A stretch of 64,000 nucleotides of DNA. It comes from Candidatus Gastranaerophilales bacterium. GTDB lineage: Bacteria; Cyanobacteriota; Vampirovibrionia; Gastranaerophilales; Gastranaerophilaceae. The stretch spans positions 1 to 64,000 of the forward strand of contig CALVEK010000010.1 in NCBI GenBank assembly GCA_944326555.1, read 5' to 3'. Under the pieces are notes generated by a model. The model was not told the DNA's origin. It ran no database searches and worked only from the letters and a program-made list of their open reading frames with translations. Shown here piece by piece: positions 15,835 through 24,829 of the stretch (within the stretch, counting starts at the first letter, position 1; each line of letters opens with the position of its first letter). The translations under genes and the position numbers were made by a program.

Positions 15835-17397
15835 ATGCAAATTTTGCCGATATCAAATATTAGCCTTAACCCAAAAATTAATAATGAAAAAAGCAAACCA
15901 CAGGAAAAAACACCACCAAATATTCCTGCAACACAGAGTAGCATTAACTTTTTAACAGACAAGAATTATGGAGTATTACTTGTAAACAAAAAAACAACTG
16001 CACCATCTTTTAAGGGTGGTGTCAGCTCTTTGGTTCCACAAATAGTTGGAAAAATACCGCTTGAAGAAAAAGTATCCTGGATAATAAATAATATGCTTTA
16101 TGGTGATATATTACTTGTCGGCAAAAACCTTAAAAAAGCACAAGAACTTTTAAAAGAATCAAGAAATACAATTAAAAGTGTAATTCGAAATATATATTTT
16201 GTTCCTTCAAGCGAACTAAAAGACGGTGCATTATTATTTCAAAGAGCAGAAGATGGCGCCCCATTTGTTACTAACCTTGGCAAAAAGATGGTTAAATTAA
16301 GTATACCACCGCACGTACCGGTAACACCCAAAATAATTCCTTTACAAAAAGGTCAAGGTTGGTATGCTTTGCAAGATTCATCTATTTTTAGAGAAAACTT
16401 TTTGTTAAATATCAATTACCAAACTACTCAAGACTTATCACCATTTACAGAAATGTTTTCGACTAAATACACATTTAAAGATGAAACTAAAGGAGCAATC
16501 GAAGTATTAAACAAAAAAACAATAGAATCACTAATTCCTCAGCAAGAGGAAAAAGGCAGAAGTATCTCTTTTAAAGACGTAGGGGGAATGGACTCTGTAA
16601 TCAAGAGATTAAAAAGAGACATCCTGCATCCTATAAAATACCCTGCAGCACATGAGGGAATTCAAAGCCATGGAGTACTTTTATACGGACCTCCTGGAAC
16701 AGGGAAATCACTGGTTGCAGAAGCTCTTGCAAACGAAACAGGTGCAAATTTCTTTAAACTCAACGGACTTGAACTTTCTTCCAAATGGGTAGGTGAAACC
16801 GAAAAGAACTGGAGAAAGCTGTTTGACGAGGCAAAAGAAAACCAGCCAAGTATTATTTTCTTAGATGAATTTGAAGCCGTAGCAAGAAAAAGAGGCGGAC
16901 AAAATGTATACGCAGATGACACGGTCAATCAAATGCTTACACTGTTGAGTGATATTGAAAAAAACAACGATAAAGTATTTTTAATCACTGCAACTAATAA
17001 CAAGGATTTAATAGACCCAACAGTACTAAGAGCAGGAAGAATCGGTAACCATATATTTGTCGGCCCCCCTGAAAATGCTGAGGGTACAAAACAAATCCTC
17101 GATATCCATACAAAATGCAAACCTATAGACAAAGAGTTTGATAAAATTGCATTTGCAAAAAAACTTTTTGAAGCAAAAGCTACAGGCTCTGATATTGCAG
17201 ATATAACATACAAAGCAAAATTGAACGGATATGAAAGAACAGGAATAACCGAAAAAATGGATAAGGGTACTTTCAAAAACTCAGACCTTAACGACTTCAA
17301 AATAACTGCAGAAGATTTTGAAAAGGCATTTGAAGAATTTATATCAACAAAAAATGCAACTTCAAGAAAACCTGTTGGTTTCAACAAAAACAAATAA
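15835..17397 (+). CDS. AAA+ ATPase with uncharacterised N-terminal domain (second of pair), 520 aa
   Basis: A paralogue of the previous protein with the same layout. Shared N-terminal landmarks are NYGVLLV..APSFKGG (44-62), PLEEK (75-79), GDILLVGKNLK (90-100) and NLGKK. The AAA+ module has FKDVGGMD, Walker A GPPGTGKS (285-292), SKWVGETE, Walker B IIFLDEFE (340-347, Phe-Glu in place of Ile-Asp), sensor 1 in ATNNKD and arginine fingers in LRAGRIG. Residues 155-235 differ from the first paralogue. AAGGAG precedes the ATG. Tandem paralogues suggest a hetero-oligomeric ring, which is inference. Transcription ends at the terminator at 17448. Confidence 0.88.
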   Translation: MQILPISNISLNPKINNEKSKPQEKTPPNIPATQSSINFLTDKNYGVLLVNKKTTAPSFKGGVSSLVPQIVGKIPLEEKVSWIINNMLYGDILLVGKNLKKAQELLKESRNTIKSVIRNIYFVPSSELKDGALLFQRAEDGAPFVTNLGKKMVKLSIPPHVPVTPKIIPLQKGQGWYALQDSSIFRENFLLNINYQTTQDLSPFTEMFSTKYTFKDETKGAIEVLNKKTIESLIPQQEEKGRSISFKDVGGMDSVIKRLKRDILHPIKYPAAHEGIQSHGVLLYGPPGTGKSLVAEALANETGANFFKLNGLELSSKWVGETEKNWRKLFDEAKENQPSIIFLDEFEAVARKRGGQNVYADDTVNQMLTLLSDIEKNNDKVFLITATNNKDLIDPTVLRAGRIGNHIFVGPPENAEGTKQILDIHTKCKPIDKEFDKIAFAKKLFEAKATGSDIADITYKAKLNGYERTGITEKMDKGTFKNSDLNDFKITAEDFEKAFEEFISTKNATSRKPVGFNKNK

Positions 17398-17447
17398 ATC
17401 AATAAAAATCTATTGATAAAATTATTTAGACACAATACCAAATTCTC

Positions 17448-17487
17448 AAGTCCTGTAATACAAATAAAAAACAGGACTTTTTATTTT
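17448..17487 (+). terminator. Terminator of AAA+ operon
   Basis: AAGTCCTGT (17448-17456) pairs with ACAGGACTT (17471-17479) around a 14-base loop, followed by TTTATTTT. Confidence 0.85.
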
Positions 17488-17494
17488 CTGTTTT

Positions 17495-17503
17495 TGCTAA
17501 AAT
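17495..17503 (+). promoter_or_regulatory. Extended -10 promoter of nadE just after the terminator
   Basis: TG, one base and TAAAAT (17498-17503) directly follow a T-run, in the core TTTTTGCTAAAATGG, almost the same as at 12192-12205. The leader would be only 8-17 bases long. Confidence 0.5.
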
Positions 17504-17526
17504 GGAATAAAGAGGATATGAAGACT

Positions 17527-19497
17527 ATGAATAACAATCTCTATACATTAACCGAAAAAATTGATAAAGACCTTTTAGAAAATAATTTGTCAGAAACAGA
17601 AAAAGAAGAATTGGCAAAAGAAATCAAAGAATTTCTTCCTAAAAACTCAATTGTTTTAGCTCAAATAAATCCGACATCAGGAGACATAAAAGGAAATGCA
17701 AAAAAGGCTCTAAAATGGATTGAATGGGCCAATCGTCTTGAACTTTCTGCAATTATATTCCCTGAAATGTATTTAATCGGTTATCCTATAGGAGATTTTA
17801 TAGACAGATTCCCTATTATTGTGGAAGAAAATATCGAATGGTTGCAGGCTCTTGCAACCAAAACGACAAAAACAAAAGTTTTAATGGGATTCGTTGAATT
17901 TAATAAAAGCAAGCAAGGCAAAAAATACTATAACTCGATTGCAGTAATGTCTAACGGTAAAATAGAAAAAACAATAAGAAAAACTTTATTGCCAAACTAT
18001 GCTGAATTTAACGATTACAGACACTTTGAACCAGCAAAGACAGATTCAAAAAACAGAATTATTGACATAGCTGACAAAAAAGCCGGAATCATTGTTTGCG
18101 AGGATGGATGGAATGATTTTGACTTTTTTGAAAAAAACTTATATGAAACAGACCCTGTTGAATGTGTTGTAAATGAGCAGCACCCTGATTATCTTATAAA
18201 CTGTTCATCATCGATAACACGTGCAAAAAAAGAACAATTAAAGCACAACATGCTTTCTTTTGCAGCGAAAAAGCATAAAACTCCAATTGTATATGTAAAT
18301 CAAGTCGGCTCAGGAGAATGTGTATCATTTGAGGGTGCAAGCAGAGTATACGATGAAAACGGAAATCTTACATATATGGCACAATCATACGCAGAGCAGT
18401 TTTTTATCGTTGATGTTAATGATAAAGACGGAAAAATAAATCCGCTACCAAAAGGTTTAGAAAAAACACTCACTGAGCAAAAGGCCTTTAGCTTAGACCA
18501 CGAGCCGGATTTGGAAAGGACATACCTTACAATAATTCAATCTATCAAAGACTATTTTAAAAAGACAGGCTTTAAAAGGGCAGTACTTGGGCTTTCAGGA
18601 GGATTGGATTCCACAGTCAGTGCCGTTTTACTTTCAGATGCATTAGGAGCAAAAAACGTTTTCGGCATCAGTATGCCATCTAAAATAACCAGTCAGGAAA
18701 GTAAAAATGATGCCAAAGAGTTGGCTAACAATCTTGGAATAAATTTCACAGAAATACCAATCAAAGAAATGTGTGATACTACAAGAGAAAAGTTTGATAA
18801 CTTATTCTCAACCATAGAAAAAGATTGGGATGTCAGATATAAAGAATCCTTCACAAATGACAACATACAGGCTCGTTCAAGAGGAATGATATTATGGGGT
18901 GTTGCAAATGAATTTCAGGCTTGTCTTCCTATTGCAACATCTGATAAGTCAGAGCTTTATATGGGTTATGCAACAATAAACGGAGATATGTCTGGCGGTT
19001 TTGCACCTCTTGCCGATGTATCTAAAACTAAGCTCTTTGCACTTGCAAGATGGCTAAATAAAAACAGAGAACAAAAAAATGCTATACCGGAATCAATCAT
19101 AGCAAAAAGACCTGGAGCAGAACTTGCAATTAACCCAAAAACAGGAAAGCCTCTCCTTGCTGAAGAAGCTCTTATGCCTTATGAATTTTTGGATGAAGTA
19201 ATATGGAGAGTAGAAAACTTGCAACAAACAATAGGTGATATGTTGCAAGAAGAATTTTTGTATGAAAAACACATGCGAAAAGAGAACTCTCCAGTATCAA
19301 AAGAACAAAAACTTGAATGGCTGCAAAAATTCTTTAGAAGAATGTCAACATCGCTTTACAAGTGGACAATTATGCCACCTTCTCCTATCGTAGATGCACG
19401 TTCAATTAACAAAGCAGAATACAAACAACCGATTATTTCTTCAAAAATCAATTATCACAAAACAAGTTACGAACAAAAGCTAAAAGAACTCGGATAA
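17527..19497 (+). CDS. nadE: Glutamine-dependent NAD+ synthetase
   Basis: The enzyme amidates deamido-NAD+ with ammonia taken from glutamine, the last step of NAD synthesis. The N-terminal CN-hydrolase domain has the triad Glu in IIFPEMY, Lys in RKTLLPNY and Cys in VCEDGWND. The C-terminal synthetase has the PP-loop LGLSGGLDST, then SKITSQESKNDA and ATSDKSELYMGY. I start it at 17527 (AGAGG 11 bases upstream); an ATG three codons earlier is nearly on top of that site. A longer frame reaching to 17413 would begin before the preceding terminator and is rejected. About 656 residues, normal for two-domain NadE. It ends one base before the convergent permease gene. Confidence 0.94.
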   Translation: MNNNLYTLTEKIDKDLLENNLSETEKEELAKEIKEFLPKNSIVLAQINPTSGDIKGNAKKALKWIEWANRLELSAIIFPEMYLIGYPIGDFIDRFPIIVEENIEWLQALATKTTKTKVLMGFVEFNKSKQGKKYYNSIAVMSNGKIEKTIRKTLLPNYAEFNDYRHFEPAKTDSKNRIIDIADKKAGIIVCEDGWNDFDFFEKNLYETDPVECVVNEQHPDYLINCSSSITRAKKEQLKHNMLSFAAKKHKTPIVYVNQVGSGECVSFEGASRVYDENGNLTYMAQSYAEQFFIVDVNDKDGKINPLPKGLEKTLTEQKAFSLDHEPDLERTYLTIIQSIKDYFKKTGFKRAVLGLSGGLDSTVSAVLLSDALGAKNVFGISMPSKITSQESKNDAKELANNLGINFTEIPIKEMCDTTREKFDNLFSTIEKDWDVRYKESFTNDNIQARSRGMILWGVANEFQACLPIATSDKSELYMGYATINGDMSGGFAPLADVSKTKLFALARWLNKNREQKNAIPESIIAKRPGAELAINPKTGKPLLAEEALMPYEFLDEVIWRVENLQQTIGDMLQEEFLYEKHMRKENSPVSKEQKLEWLQKFFRRMSTSLYKWTIMPPSPIVDARSINKAEYKQPIISSKINYHKTSYEQKLKELG

Positions 19498-19498
19498 T

Positions 19499-20728
19499 CT
19501 ATTCATATCTTAAAGCATCAATCGGATTTAAGAGCGATGCCTTGTAGGCAGGATAATAGCCAAAAAGTATCCCGACTAAGCCGGAAAAGCCAAAGGATAT
19601 CAAAACGGGTGTAGCTGAAATTATAACGGTCATGTCGGAGAACAAGCCGACTATTTTTGAGCCCAATATACCTATAACCACACCTATTACACCACCTGCT
19701 AAAGACAATAAAAGTGCTTCTACAAGGAATTGAATCCTTATATCCATGGCTGTTGCACCTATTGCCATGCGGATGCCGATTTCTTTGGTTCTTTCGGTTA
19801 CGGAAACAAGCATAATATTCATAATACCAATACCGCCGACTAACAAAGAAACTGATGCGATAGAACCAAGGAGTAACGCCATTGTATTTGATGCTTGTTT
19901 TGCTGTTTCCAACATTTGAGTAAAGTTTCTTATTGTAAAATCATCATCCTTGGTTTTTCCAAGGTTGTGTCTTTCTCTCAAAAGTATCGTAATTTCTTCT
20001 TGAGCCGACTCAAGGCTGTTTTCGTCTTTTGCCTGAACACTTATATGCTTAACCATTCCGGGGAAATCCGTTCCAAAAAGTTTCTTTTGAGCTGTAGTAA
20101 TAGGAATTAACACAGTATCATCCTGATCTTGACCCATACCGTTTTGACCTTTAGCCTTTAGTATTCCGATAACTTTAAAAGGCATACCGCCAATTCTTAT
20201 AGTTCTGTTGACAGGGTCCATATCTCCAAAAAGATTTGTTGTAACGGTTGTACCTAAAACAGCAACCTTAGTCGTATTTTTCAAATCATCTTCCGAAATT
20301 CCACGACCAGATTCAATTTCCCACATACGTATCGGCATATATCCGGGGGTAATACCGTTTACGGTTGTTGACCAGTTTTGGTTAGAATAAACAAGTTGCT
20401 GTACTTGGCTAACGGTAGGAGCAACTTCCAAAACTGACGGACAATGCTTCAACATCGCTTCGGCATCTTTGATTGTCAATGTAGGTTGAGTACCGCTACC
20501 CATCCTAACACCACTTGATGTTGTAGAGCCTGACATAACCATTAATAAATTAGACCCCATTGATGCAATGTCTTTGTTTATACGTTCTTTTGCTCCTTCA
20601 CCAATGGATAACATTATGATTACTGCACTAACACCGATAATAATACCCAAACTTGTCAAAATTGAACGCATTTTATTGACTCTTAACGAGCGCAGTGAAA
20701 TTTTAAAAGTAGATTCAAAATCAATCAC
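19499..20728 (-). CDS. MacB-type ABC transporter permease (FtsX fold)
   Basis: This 409-residue protein has one N-terminal membrane segment (SLRVNKMRSILTSLGIIIGVSAVIIML), a large periplasmic domain and three C-terminal segments with the FtsX landmarks GGIGIMNIMLVSVTERTKEIGIRMAIGA and LVGILFGYYPAYKASLLNPIDALRYE. In MacAB-TolC systems the permease works by mechanotransmission, moving substrates from the periplasm out through TolC. Here the ATPase is a separate gene overlapping by 4 bases. It is the last gene of a tolC-hlyD-ATPase-permease operon. The substrate (drug, peptide, siderophore or lipoprotein) cannot be told. Confidence 0.9.
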   Translation of the reverse strand: MIDFESTFKISLRSLRVNKMRSILTSLGIIIGVSAVIIMLSIGEGAKERINKDIASMGSNLLMVMSGSTTSSGVRMGSGTQPTLTIKDAEAMLKHCPSVLEVAPTVSQVQQLVYSNQNWSTTVNGITPGYMPIRMWEIESGRGISEDDLKNTTKVAVLGTTVTTNLFGDMDPVNRTIRIGGMPFKVIGILKAKGQNGMGQDQDDTVLIPITTAQKKLFGTDFPGMVKHISVQAKDENSLESAQEEITILLRERHNLGKTKDDDFTIRNFTQMLETAKQASNTMALLLGSIASVSLLVGGIGIMNIMLVSVTERTKEIGIRMAIGATAMDIRIQFLVEALLLSLAGGVIGVVIGILGSKIVGLFSDMTVIISATPVLISFGFSGLVGILFGYYPAYKASLLNPIDALRYE

Positions 20729-21462
20729 AATATGCCCTCCGATTGTACCTTATCCAGTGCGTCCAATCCCTTTTGAAATTCATTTCTTTCATCAGAAATA
20801 ATCTGACCGTCTTTAAATCTGACTATTCTTTTACAATACTCAGCGATATCAGGCTCGTGAGTAACAAGAATAATCGTTTTTCCGGCAACGGCGTTTAGTT
20901 TAACAAAAAACTCCATAACTTCTATAGAAGTTTTTGTATCAAGGTTACCTGTTGGTTCATCGGCAAGAATAATGGGCGCATCATTAACAATTGCACGAGC
21001 TATGGCAACCCTTTGTTGCTGACCGCCTGACATCTGATTTGGCATGTGTGATTCTCTTTTTTCAAGCCCTACAATCTTTAATGCAGCCTTTGCTCTTTTA
21101 ATTCTTTCTTCCGGTGGAACTCCTTTATATATCATAGGCATCTCGACATTTTCAAGGGCAGATGTCCTTGATATAAGGTTAAACCCCTGAAAGACAAACC
21201 CCAGTTTTATGTTTCGAATTGAAGACAATTCGTCCATTGACAACTTGCTCACATCAATCCCGTCTAAAAAATAGCTGCCTGAGGTTGGCTTATCAAGGCA
21301 CCCGAGTATGTTCATACAAGTAGATTTTCCTGAACCAGATGCACCCATGATTGCAACAAAATCGCCTTTTTCTACAGTCAAAGAAACATTGTTCAATGCA
21401 TTGAAAAAAGAATCACCGGTTTGATATGTCTTTATTAGATTTTTTATTTCTATTAAACTCAT
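20725..21462 (-). CDS. MacB/LolD-type ABC transporter ATPase
   Basis: A 245-residue ATPase with Walker A GASGSGKST, Q-loop GFVFQGFNL, signature MSGGQQQRVAIARA, Walker B IILADEPTGNLD and H-loop VTHEPD. It belongs to the MacB/LolD/FtsE class that drives FtsX-fold permeases. The stop overlaps the permease start (ATGA), and the adaptor gene is 9 bases upstream, so the three are co-translated. It powers export with the periplasmic adaptor and TolC-type channel encoded upstream. Confidence 0.93.
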   Translation of the reverse strand: MSLIEIKNLIKTYQTGDSFFNALNNVSLTVEKGDFVAIMGASGSGKSTCMNILGCLDKPTSGSYFLDGIDVSKLSMDELSSIRNIKLGFVFQGFNLISRTSALENVEMPMIYKGVPPEERIKRAKAALKIVGLEKRESHMPNQMSGGQQQRVAIARAIVNDAPIILADEPTGNLDTKTSIEVMEFFVKLNAVAGKTIILVTHEPDIAEYCKRIVRFKDGQIISDERNEFQKGLDALDKVQSEGIL

Positions 21463-21471
21463 TATTTTGAC

Positions 21472-22638
21472 CTAAAACATTCTCATTCTTGGTTTTGGCG
21501 CTTGTGCGGTTTTATCTTTTTCGTTTCGTTTCTTTAAAATGACCTTATCACCTTCTTTTAATTGTTCTGATATAATTTCTGTTTTATCAGAATCTTTGGC
21601 GCCTGTTTTTATCGTAATTCTTTGAGGTTTATTGTCTTTTATTACCCACAAGCCCTGATCTTTGTACTTTTTACCGCCTGTAATCTCAGCAGGTGAAAAG
21701 CGTAACGCCTCAGTCGGAACACAAATTACATTCTCACTTTTGTTCGTTATTATTGAAACATTTGCCGTCATTCCGGGAATCATTTTTTGATCCTTGTTAT
21801 CTACATCAACAATTACTGTATAAGTTACAACGTTAGATACAGTTGTCGGTGCAATTCTTACTTCCTTAACAAGCCCATGGAATACGGAATCTGCATAACC
21901 ATCAAGCGTATATTCGACCTCTTGGCCTTTCTTGATTTTACCGATATCCGCTTCTGAAACATTAACTTCAATCTGCATATTAGTTAAATCTTGAGCAACC
22001 TGAAACAAAGTTGGCGTCTGGAAACTTGCGGCAACTGTTTGTCCCACATCAACAGCTCTTGAAACGACAATTCCATCGACAGGAGAGACAATTCTTGTAT
22101 ATCTTAAATTGGTAAGGTTATTATTCAATGTAGCTTGTGCTTGGTTGATTGTACCTTGTGCTGCAGCAATTTGTGCCAAATCAGACTTATATGTAGCCTC
22201 AGCCAAATCTAAATCACTCTTTGCAACATAATTTTTGGTATAGAGTTTTTTATATCTTTCATAATTTTTTTTGTCGTAAACTAGCATAGCTTCTACTTTA
22301 GCTTTATTAGACTTTGCTGCTTCCAAATCGCCTCGTGCCTTATCTACCTGTGCTTGAAACAACGAGGGGTCTATTTGAGCCAAAAGCTGACCCTTTGTTA
22401 CTTTAGAGTTGTAGTCGACATAAATTTCTTTTATCATGCCGGAAACCTGCGAACCAATATCAACGGTATTTACAGGATTTACCGTACCTGATGCTTCTAC
22501 CGCTTCAATAATAGTCTTTTTCTTGGCACTCACCGTAACGTATTCTGCGTTTGGATTTTTTTTGAATAAAAATGCAAAACCGCAAACAAAAACTATTGCT
22601 AATATTATAGATAAAGATATCACTAAACGTTTTTTCAT
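21472..22638 (-). CDS. MacA-type periplasmic adaptor (HlyD/RND-MFP family)
   Basis: The 388-residue protein has an N-terminal membrane anchor (residues 4-25) and the adaptor order: lipoyl half GSQVSGMIKEIYVDYNSKV, a long alpha-helical hairpin (residues 90-180, Ala/Gln/Lys-rich), the second lipoyl half RIVSPVDGIVVSRAVDVGQTV and a beta-barrel with GMTANVSI. It bridges the inner-membrane pump and the outer-membrane channel. It overlaps the TolC-type gene by 4 bases. MacA-like rather than RND-like assignment rests on the neighbouring ABC genes. Confidence 0.9.
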   Translation of the reverse strand: MKKRLVISLSIILAIVFVCGFAFLFKKNPNAEYVTVSAKKKTIIEAVEASGTVNPVNTVDIGSQVSGMIKEIYVDYNSKVTKGQLLAQIDPSLFQAQVDKARGDLEAAKSNKAKVEAMLVYDKKNYERYKKLYTKNYVAKSDLDLAEATYKSDLAQIAAAQGTINQAQATLNNNLTNLRYTRIVSPVDGIVVSRAVDVGQTVAASFQTPTLFQVAQDLTNMQIEVNVSEADIGKIKKGQEVEYTLDGYADSVFHGLVKEVRIAPTTVSNVVTYTVIVDVDNKDQKMIPGMTANVSIITNKSENVICVPTEALRFSPAEITGGKKYKDQGLWVIKDNKPQRITIKTGAKDSDKTEIISEQLKEGDKVILKKRNEKDKTAQAPKPRMRMF

Positions 22639-24191
22639 CTTACCCCCATGGATTTTTGGAATCGTTCTTTTGCGACATTGTAATCAAAAACAGCCTGAAC
22701 AAAAGCCAGCTGTGCGTTATTATAATTTGTTTGTGCTTGTTGTAGTTCTATAAAATTACCCAAACCGACAGTATATCTGCCATCAGCAAGTTCAAAATTT
22801 TCCAAAGTTTGCTGAACTTTTTCTGCCATTTTAGGAATCTTTCTTTGTAGTACAACCATGCTTATATAATTATCTTGTAGTTCAAAATATATGTTCTTTT
22901 TTGCAAGCTCTACATTTTCCTTGGCCATCTCAAGATAAGAATGACCTTGGTCAACGTTATATTTTATACCCATTATATTCAAAGTAGGTAAATCAAGAGA
23001 AACCCCTATATTTGTACCTGTATTCGCCACATCACTGTTTTTTCTGTAATTGTATCCTGCGCTAACACTTAAAACAGGCATATATTGTCTTCTTATAACC
23101 TTCAAAGATTCCTCTTGAACCTTTTCAACCATCATAAGAGACTTTAAGTCGGGTCTGTTTTCATAAGCCTTTTGTATAGCATCATTTAGGGGTAAAATTA
23201 ACGGTTTAAATTTATAATCCTGCAGAATATCTTGCTTTTCTATACCTGAGGTCAAAATAGCAGTTTGCTCGTACTCTTTATCTCCGCTCTTTTTAACATA
23301 AGAAATATTTACGTTATTCTGTTTAGGAGACTCCGTGCGTTTAAAATTAAAACTTTCAGTATTCTTTAATGAATACTCGGGAGCATCAGTGAGATACATT
23401 GCATTGTTCAAATTTATTATTGCCTGCTCGTACTTCCCTTGAGCATCTATAAGAGAGACCTCTGCATCAGTCAAATATACTTGAGCATTAACAACATCAA
23501 TCTTTGACTTTAAGCCTTCTTTAAATAGAGCGTTTGTTCTATCATAATTAAGCTGATTAATTCTCACAGAACGCTCATACACATCTTGATTTGCCAATGC
23601 AGCAAGAGCCTCAAAATAAGCGAGTTTAACATTATATACCGTATTTAGTATAGTGTTTTCTAAATCATAACCGACAGATTCTTTGTTGTATTTTTGCATA
23701 TTGATTCTGGCTACGGTTTTTCCAAAATCCCATATAAGTTGATTAATTCCAAGATTTAATTGGTAGTAATTGTTATTTCTTGATGTACTTCCACCTTGGT
23801 TATAAAATCCGCCGCCACTTCCTGAATTTCTGTTTTGTTGAGAAGTAAAGCCTGTACTTGCAGTGATATTTGGGAAATATCCTGATTTAGCAATACCCAA
23901 CTCAGAATGAGCAATATCTTTTTTTGATGTATAAATCTTGATATTAGGGTCATTTTTTAAAGCTATATCAATACAATCTTCTAAGGAATACTCTGTAGAT
24001 TCTTTAACAACTGTGGCTTTTTCTGCGACTCGTGTTTCTGATTGTTTCTGTTCTTGAGTCTGTTTCTTCTTTTTAATAAACGGGAGAGTAATCCCCTTTG
24101 AATAACATACTGAAGGAGAAGCAAGCACAAGGCTTGCAGCCAATAATAATATTACAACTCTTTTCATATCTGATTTTTTTATAAACTTCAT
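22635..24191 (-). CDS. TolC-type outer membrane efflux protein (ABC system)
   Basis: The 518-residue protein has a signal peptide (hydrophobic VVILLLAASLVLASPSVCYS) and two copies of the OEP repeat: SLEDCIDIALKNDPNIKI near residue 70 and LNDAIQKAYENRPDLKSL near residue 350, each followed by long heptad-rich helices, and QTNYNNAQLAFVQAVFDYNVAKERF near the end. It forms a trimeric channel through the outer membrane and periplasm. It is the first gene of the export operon. The ATG at 24167 (eight codons in) would give a more standard signal peptide; neither start has a clear ribosome site. Confidence 0.9.
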   Translation of the reverse strand: MKFIKKSDMKRVVILLLAASLVLASPSVCYSKGITLPFIKKKKQTQEQKQSETRVAEKATVVKESTEYSLEDCIDIALKNDPNIKIYTSKKDIAHSELGIAKSGYFPNITASTGFTSQQNRNSGSGGGFYNQGGSTSRNNNYYQLNLGINQLIWDFGKTVARINMQKYNKESVGYDLENTILNTVYNVKLAYFEALAALANQDVYERSVRINQLNYDRTNALFKEGLKSKIDVVNAQVYLTDAEVSLIDAQGKYEQAIINLNNAMYLTDAPEYSLKNTESFNFKRTESPKQNNVNISYVKKSGDKEYEQTAILTSGIEKQDILQDYKFKPLILPLNDAIQKAYENRPDLKSLMMVEKVQEESLKVIRRQYMPVLSVSAGYNYRKNSDVANTGTNIGVSLDLPTLNIMGIKYNVDQGHSYLEMAKENVELAKKNIYFELQDNYISMVVLQRKIPKMAEKVQQTLENFELADGRYTVGLGNFIELQQAQTNYNNAQLAFVQAVFDYNVAKERFQKSMGVR

Positions 24192-24313
24192 TTAAAATTA
24201 TGACTTTCTATATTCAATAACGATTTTACTAAAATTTTGTTCAAAATAAATCATCCTGATATTTTATATGAAAAGAAACATGAAATAGCAATTAGCCAAG
24301 ATATTAGAATATA

Positions 24314-24322
24314 TGTTATAAT
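24314..24322 (+). promoter_or_regulatory. Extended -10 promoter of ompH operon
   Basis: TG, one base and a perfect TATAAT (24317-24322), giving a leader of about 27 bases that contains GAGGAGAAGG before the ATG at 24357. Confidence 0.55.
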
Positions 24323-24356
24323 TTGTTTGAAAAATGGAAAATTTTGAGGAGAAGGT

Positions 24357-24827
24357 ATGAAAAAATTGATATTAGTTGCAACCCTTACGATAATAGCAGG
24401 TCTTTTGACACAAAACACAACTCTTGCAGAGACAGCAAGCAATATTAATACATCTAAAAAATATGCTGTTGTAGATGTAAAAAAAGTTGTCGAAAGTTCT
24501 AACAGCGTAAAAGCAGTTAAAGAAGAAAGAAAAAAACAAAAAGAAGCTGTTATAAAATTCATAAAAGACGGTAATGCACAAGTTGCAGCAGAAAAAGATC
24601 CTGCCAAAAAAGAGGCACTAAAGAAAAAATTAAATAATGACCTTAAATATATGACAAAAACTTATGATACAAAATACAAAGCTGAATTAAAGAAAATAAA
24701 TGACAGTATGTCTGCTGATATTGCAAAAATAGGTAAAGAACAAAATTATGACCTAATATTAACAACAGATGCAGTTTTGTATGGCGGTAAAAATATTACA
24801 AATGAAGTAATTAAGGCAGTGAAATAA
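24357..24827 (+). CDS. OmpH/Skp-like periplasmic chaperone
   Basis: A 156-residue protein with a signal peptide (cleavage near TLAE-T, residue 24), then YAVVDVKKVVESS, a long charged coiled coil (residues 48-118, Lys/Glu/Ala-rich) and the C-terminal strand pattern YDLILTTDAVLYGGKNITNEVIK. This is the standard OmpH/Skp layout. Skp binds unfolded outer-membrane proteins in the periplasm. It heads a transcript with the flippase gene that follows two bases after its stop, an unusual partner; skp more often lies next to bamA or lpxD. Confidence 0.88.
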   Translation: MKKLILVATLTIIAGLLTQNTTLAETASNINTSKKYAVVDVKKVVESSNSVKAVKEERKKQKEAVIKFIKDGNAQVAAEKDPAKKEALKKKLNNDLKYMTKTYDTKYKAELKKINDSMSADIAKIGKEQNYDLILTTDAVLYGGKNITNEVIKAVK

Positions 24828-24829
24828 TT

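Noticed and set aside
17413-17526. Longer nadE start
   Set aside because: It would begin before the AAA+ operon terminator, and its residues do not fit the NadE start.
24251-24607. Minus-strand frame of 118 codons across ompH
   Set aside because: It is the reverse shadow of ompH, without a ribosome site or a recognisable product.
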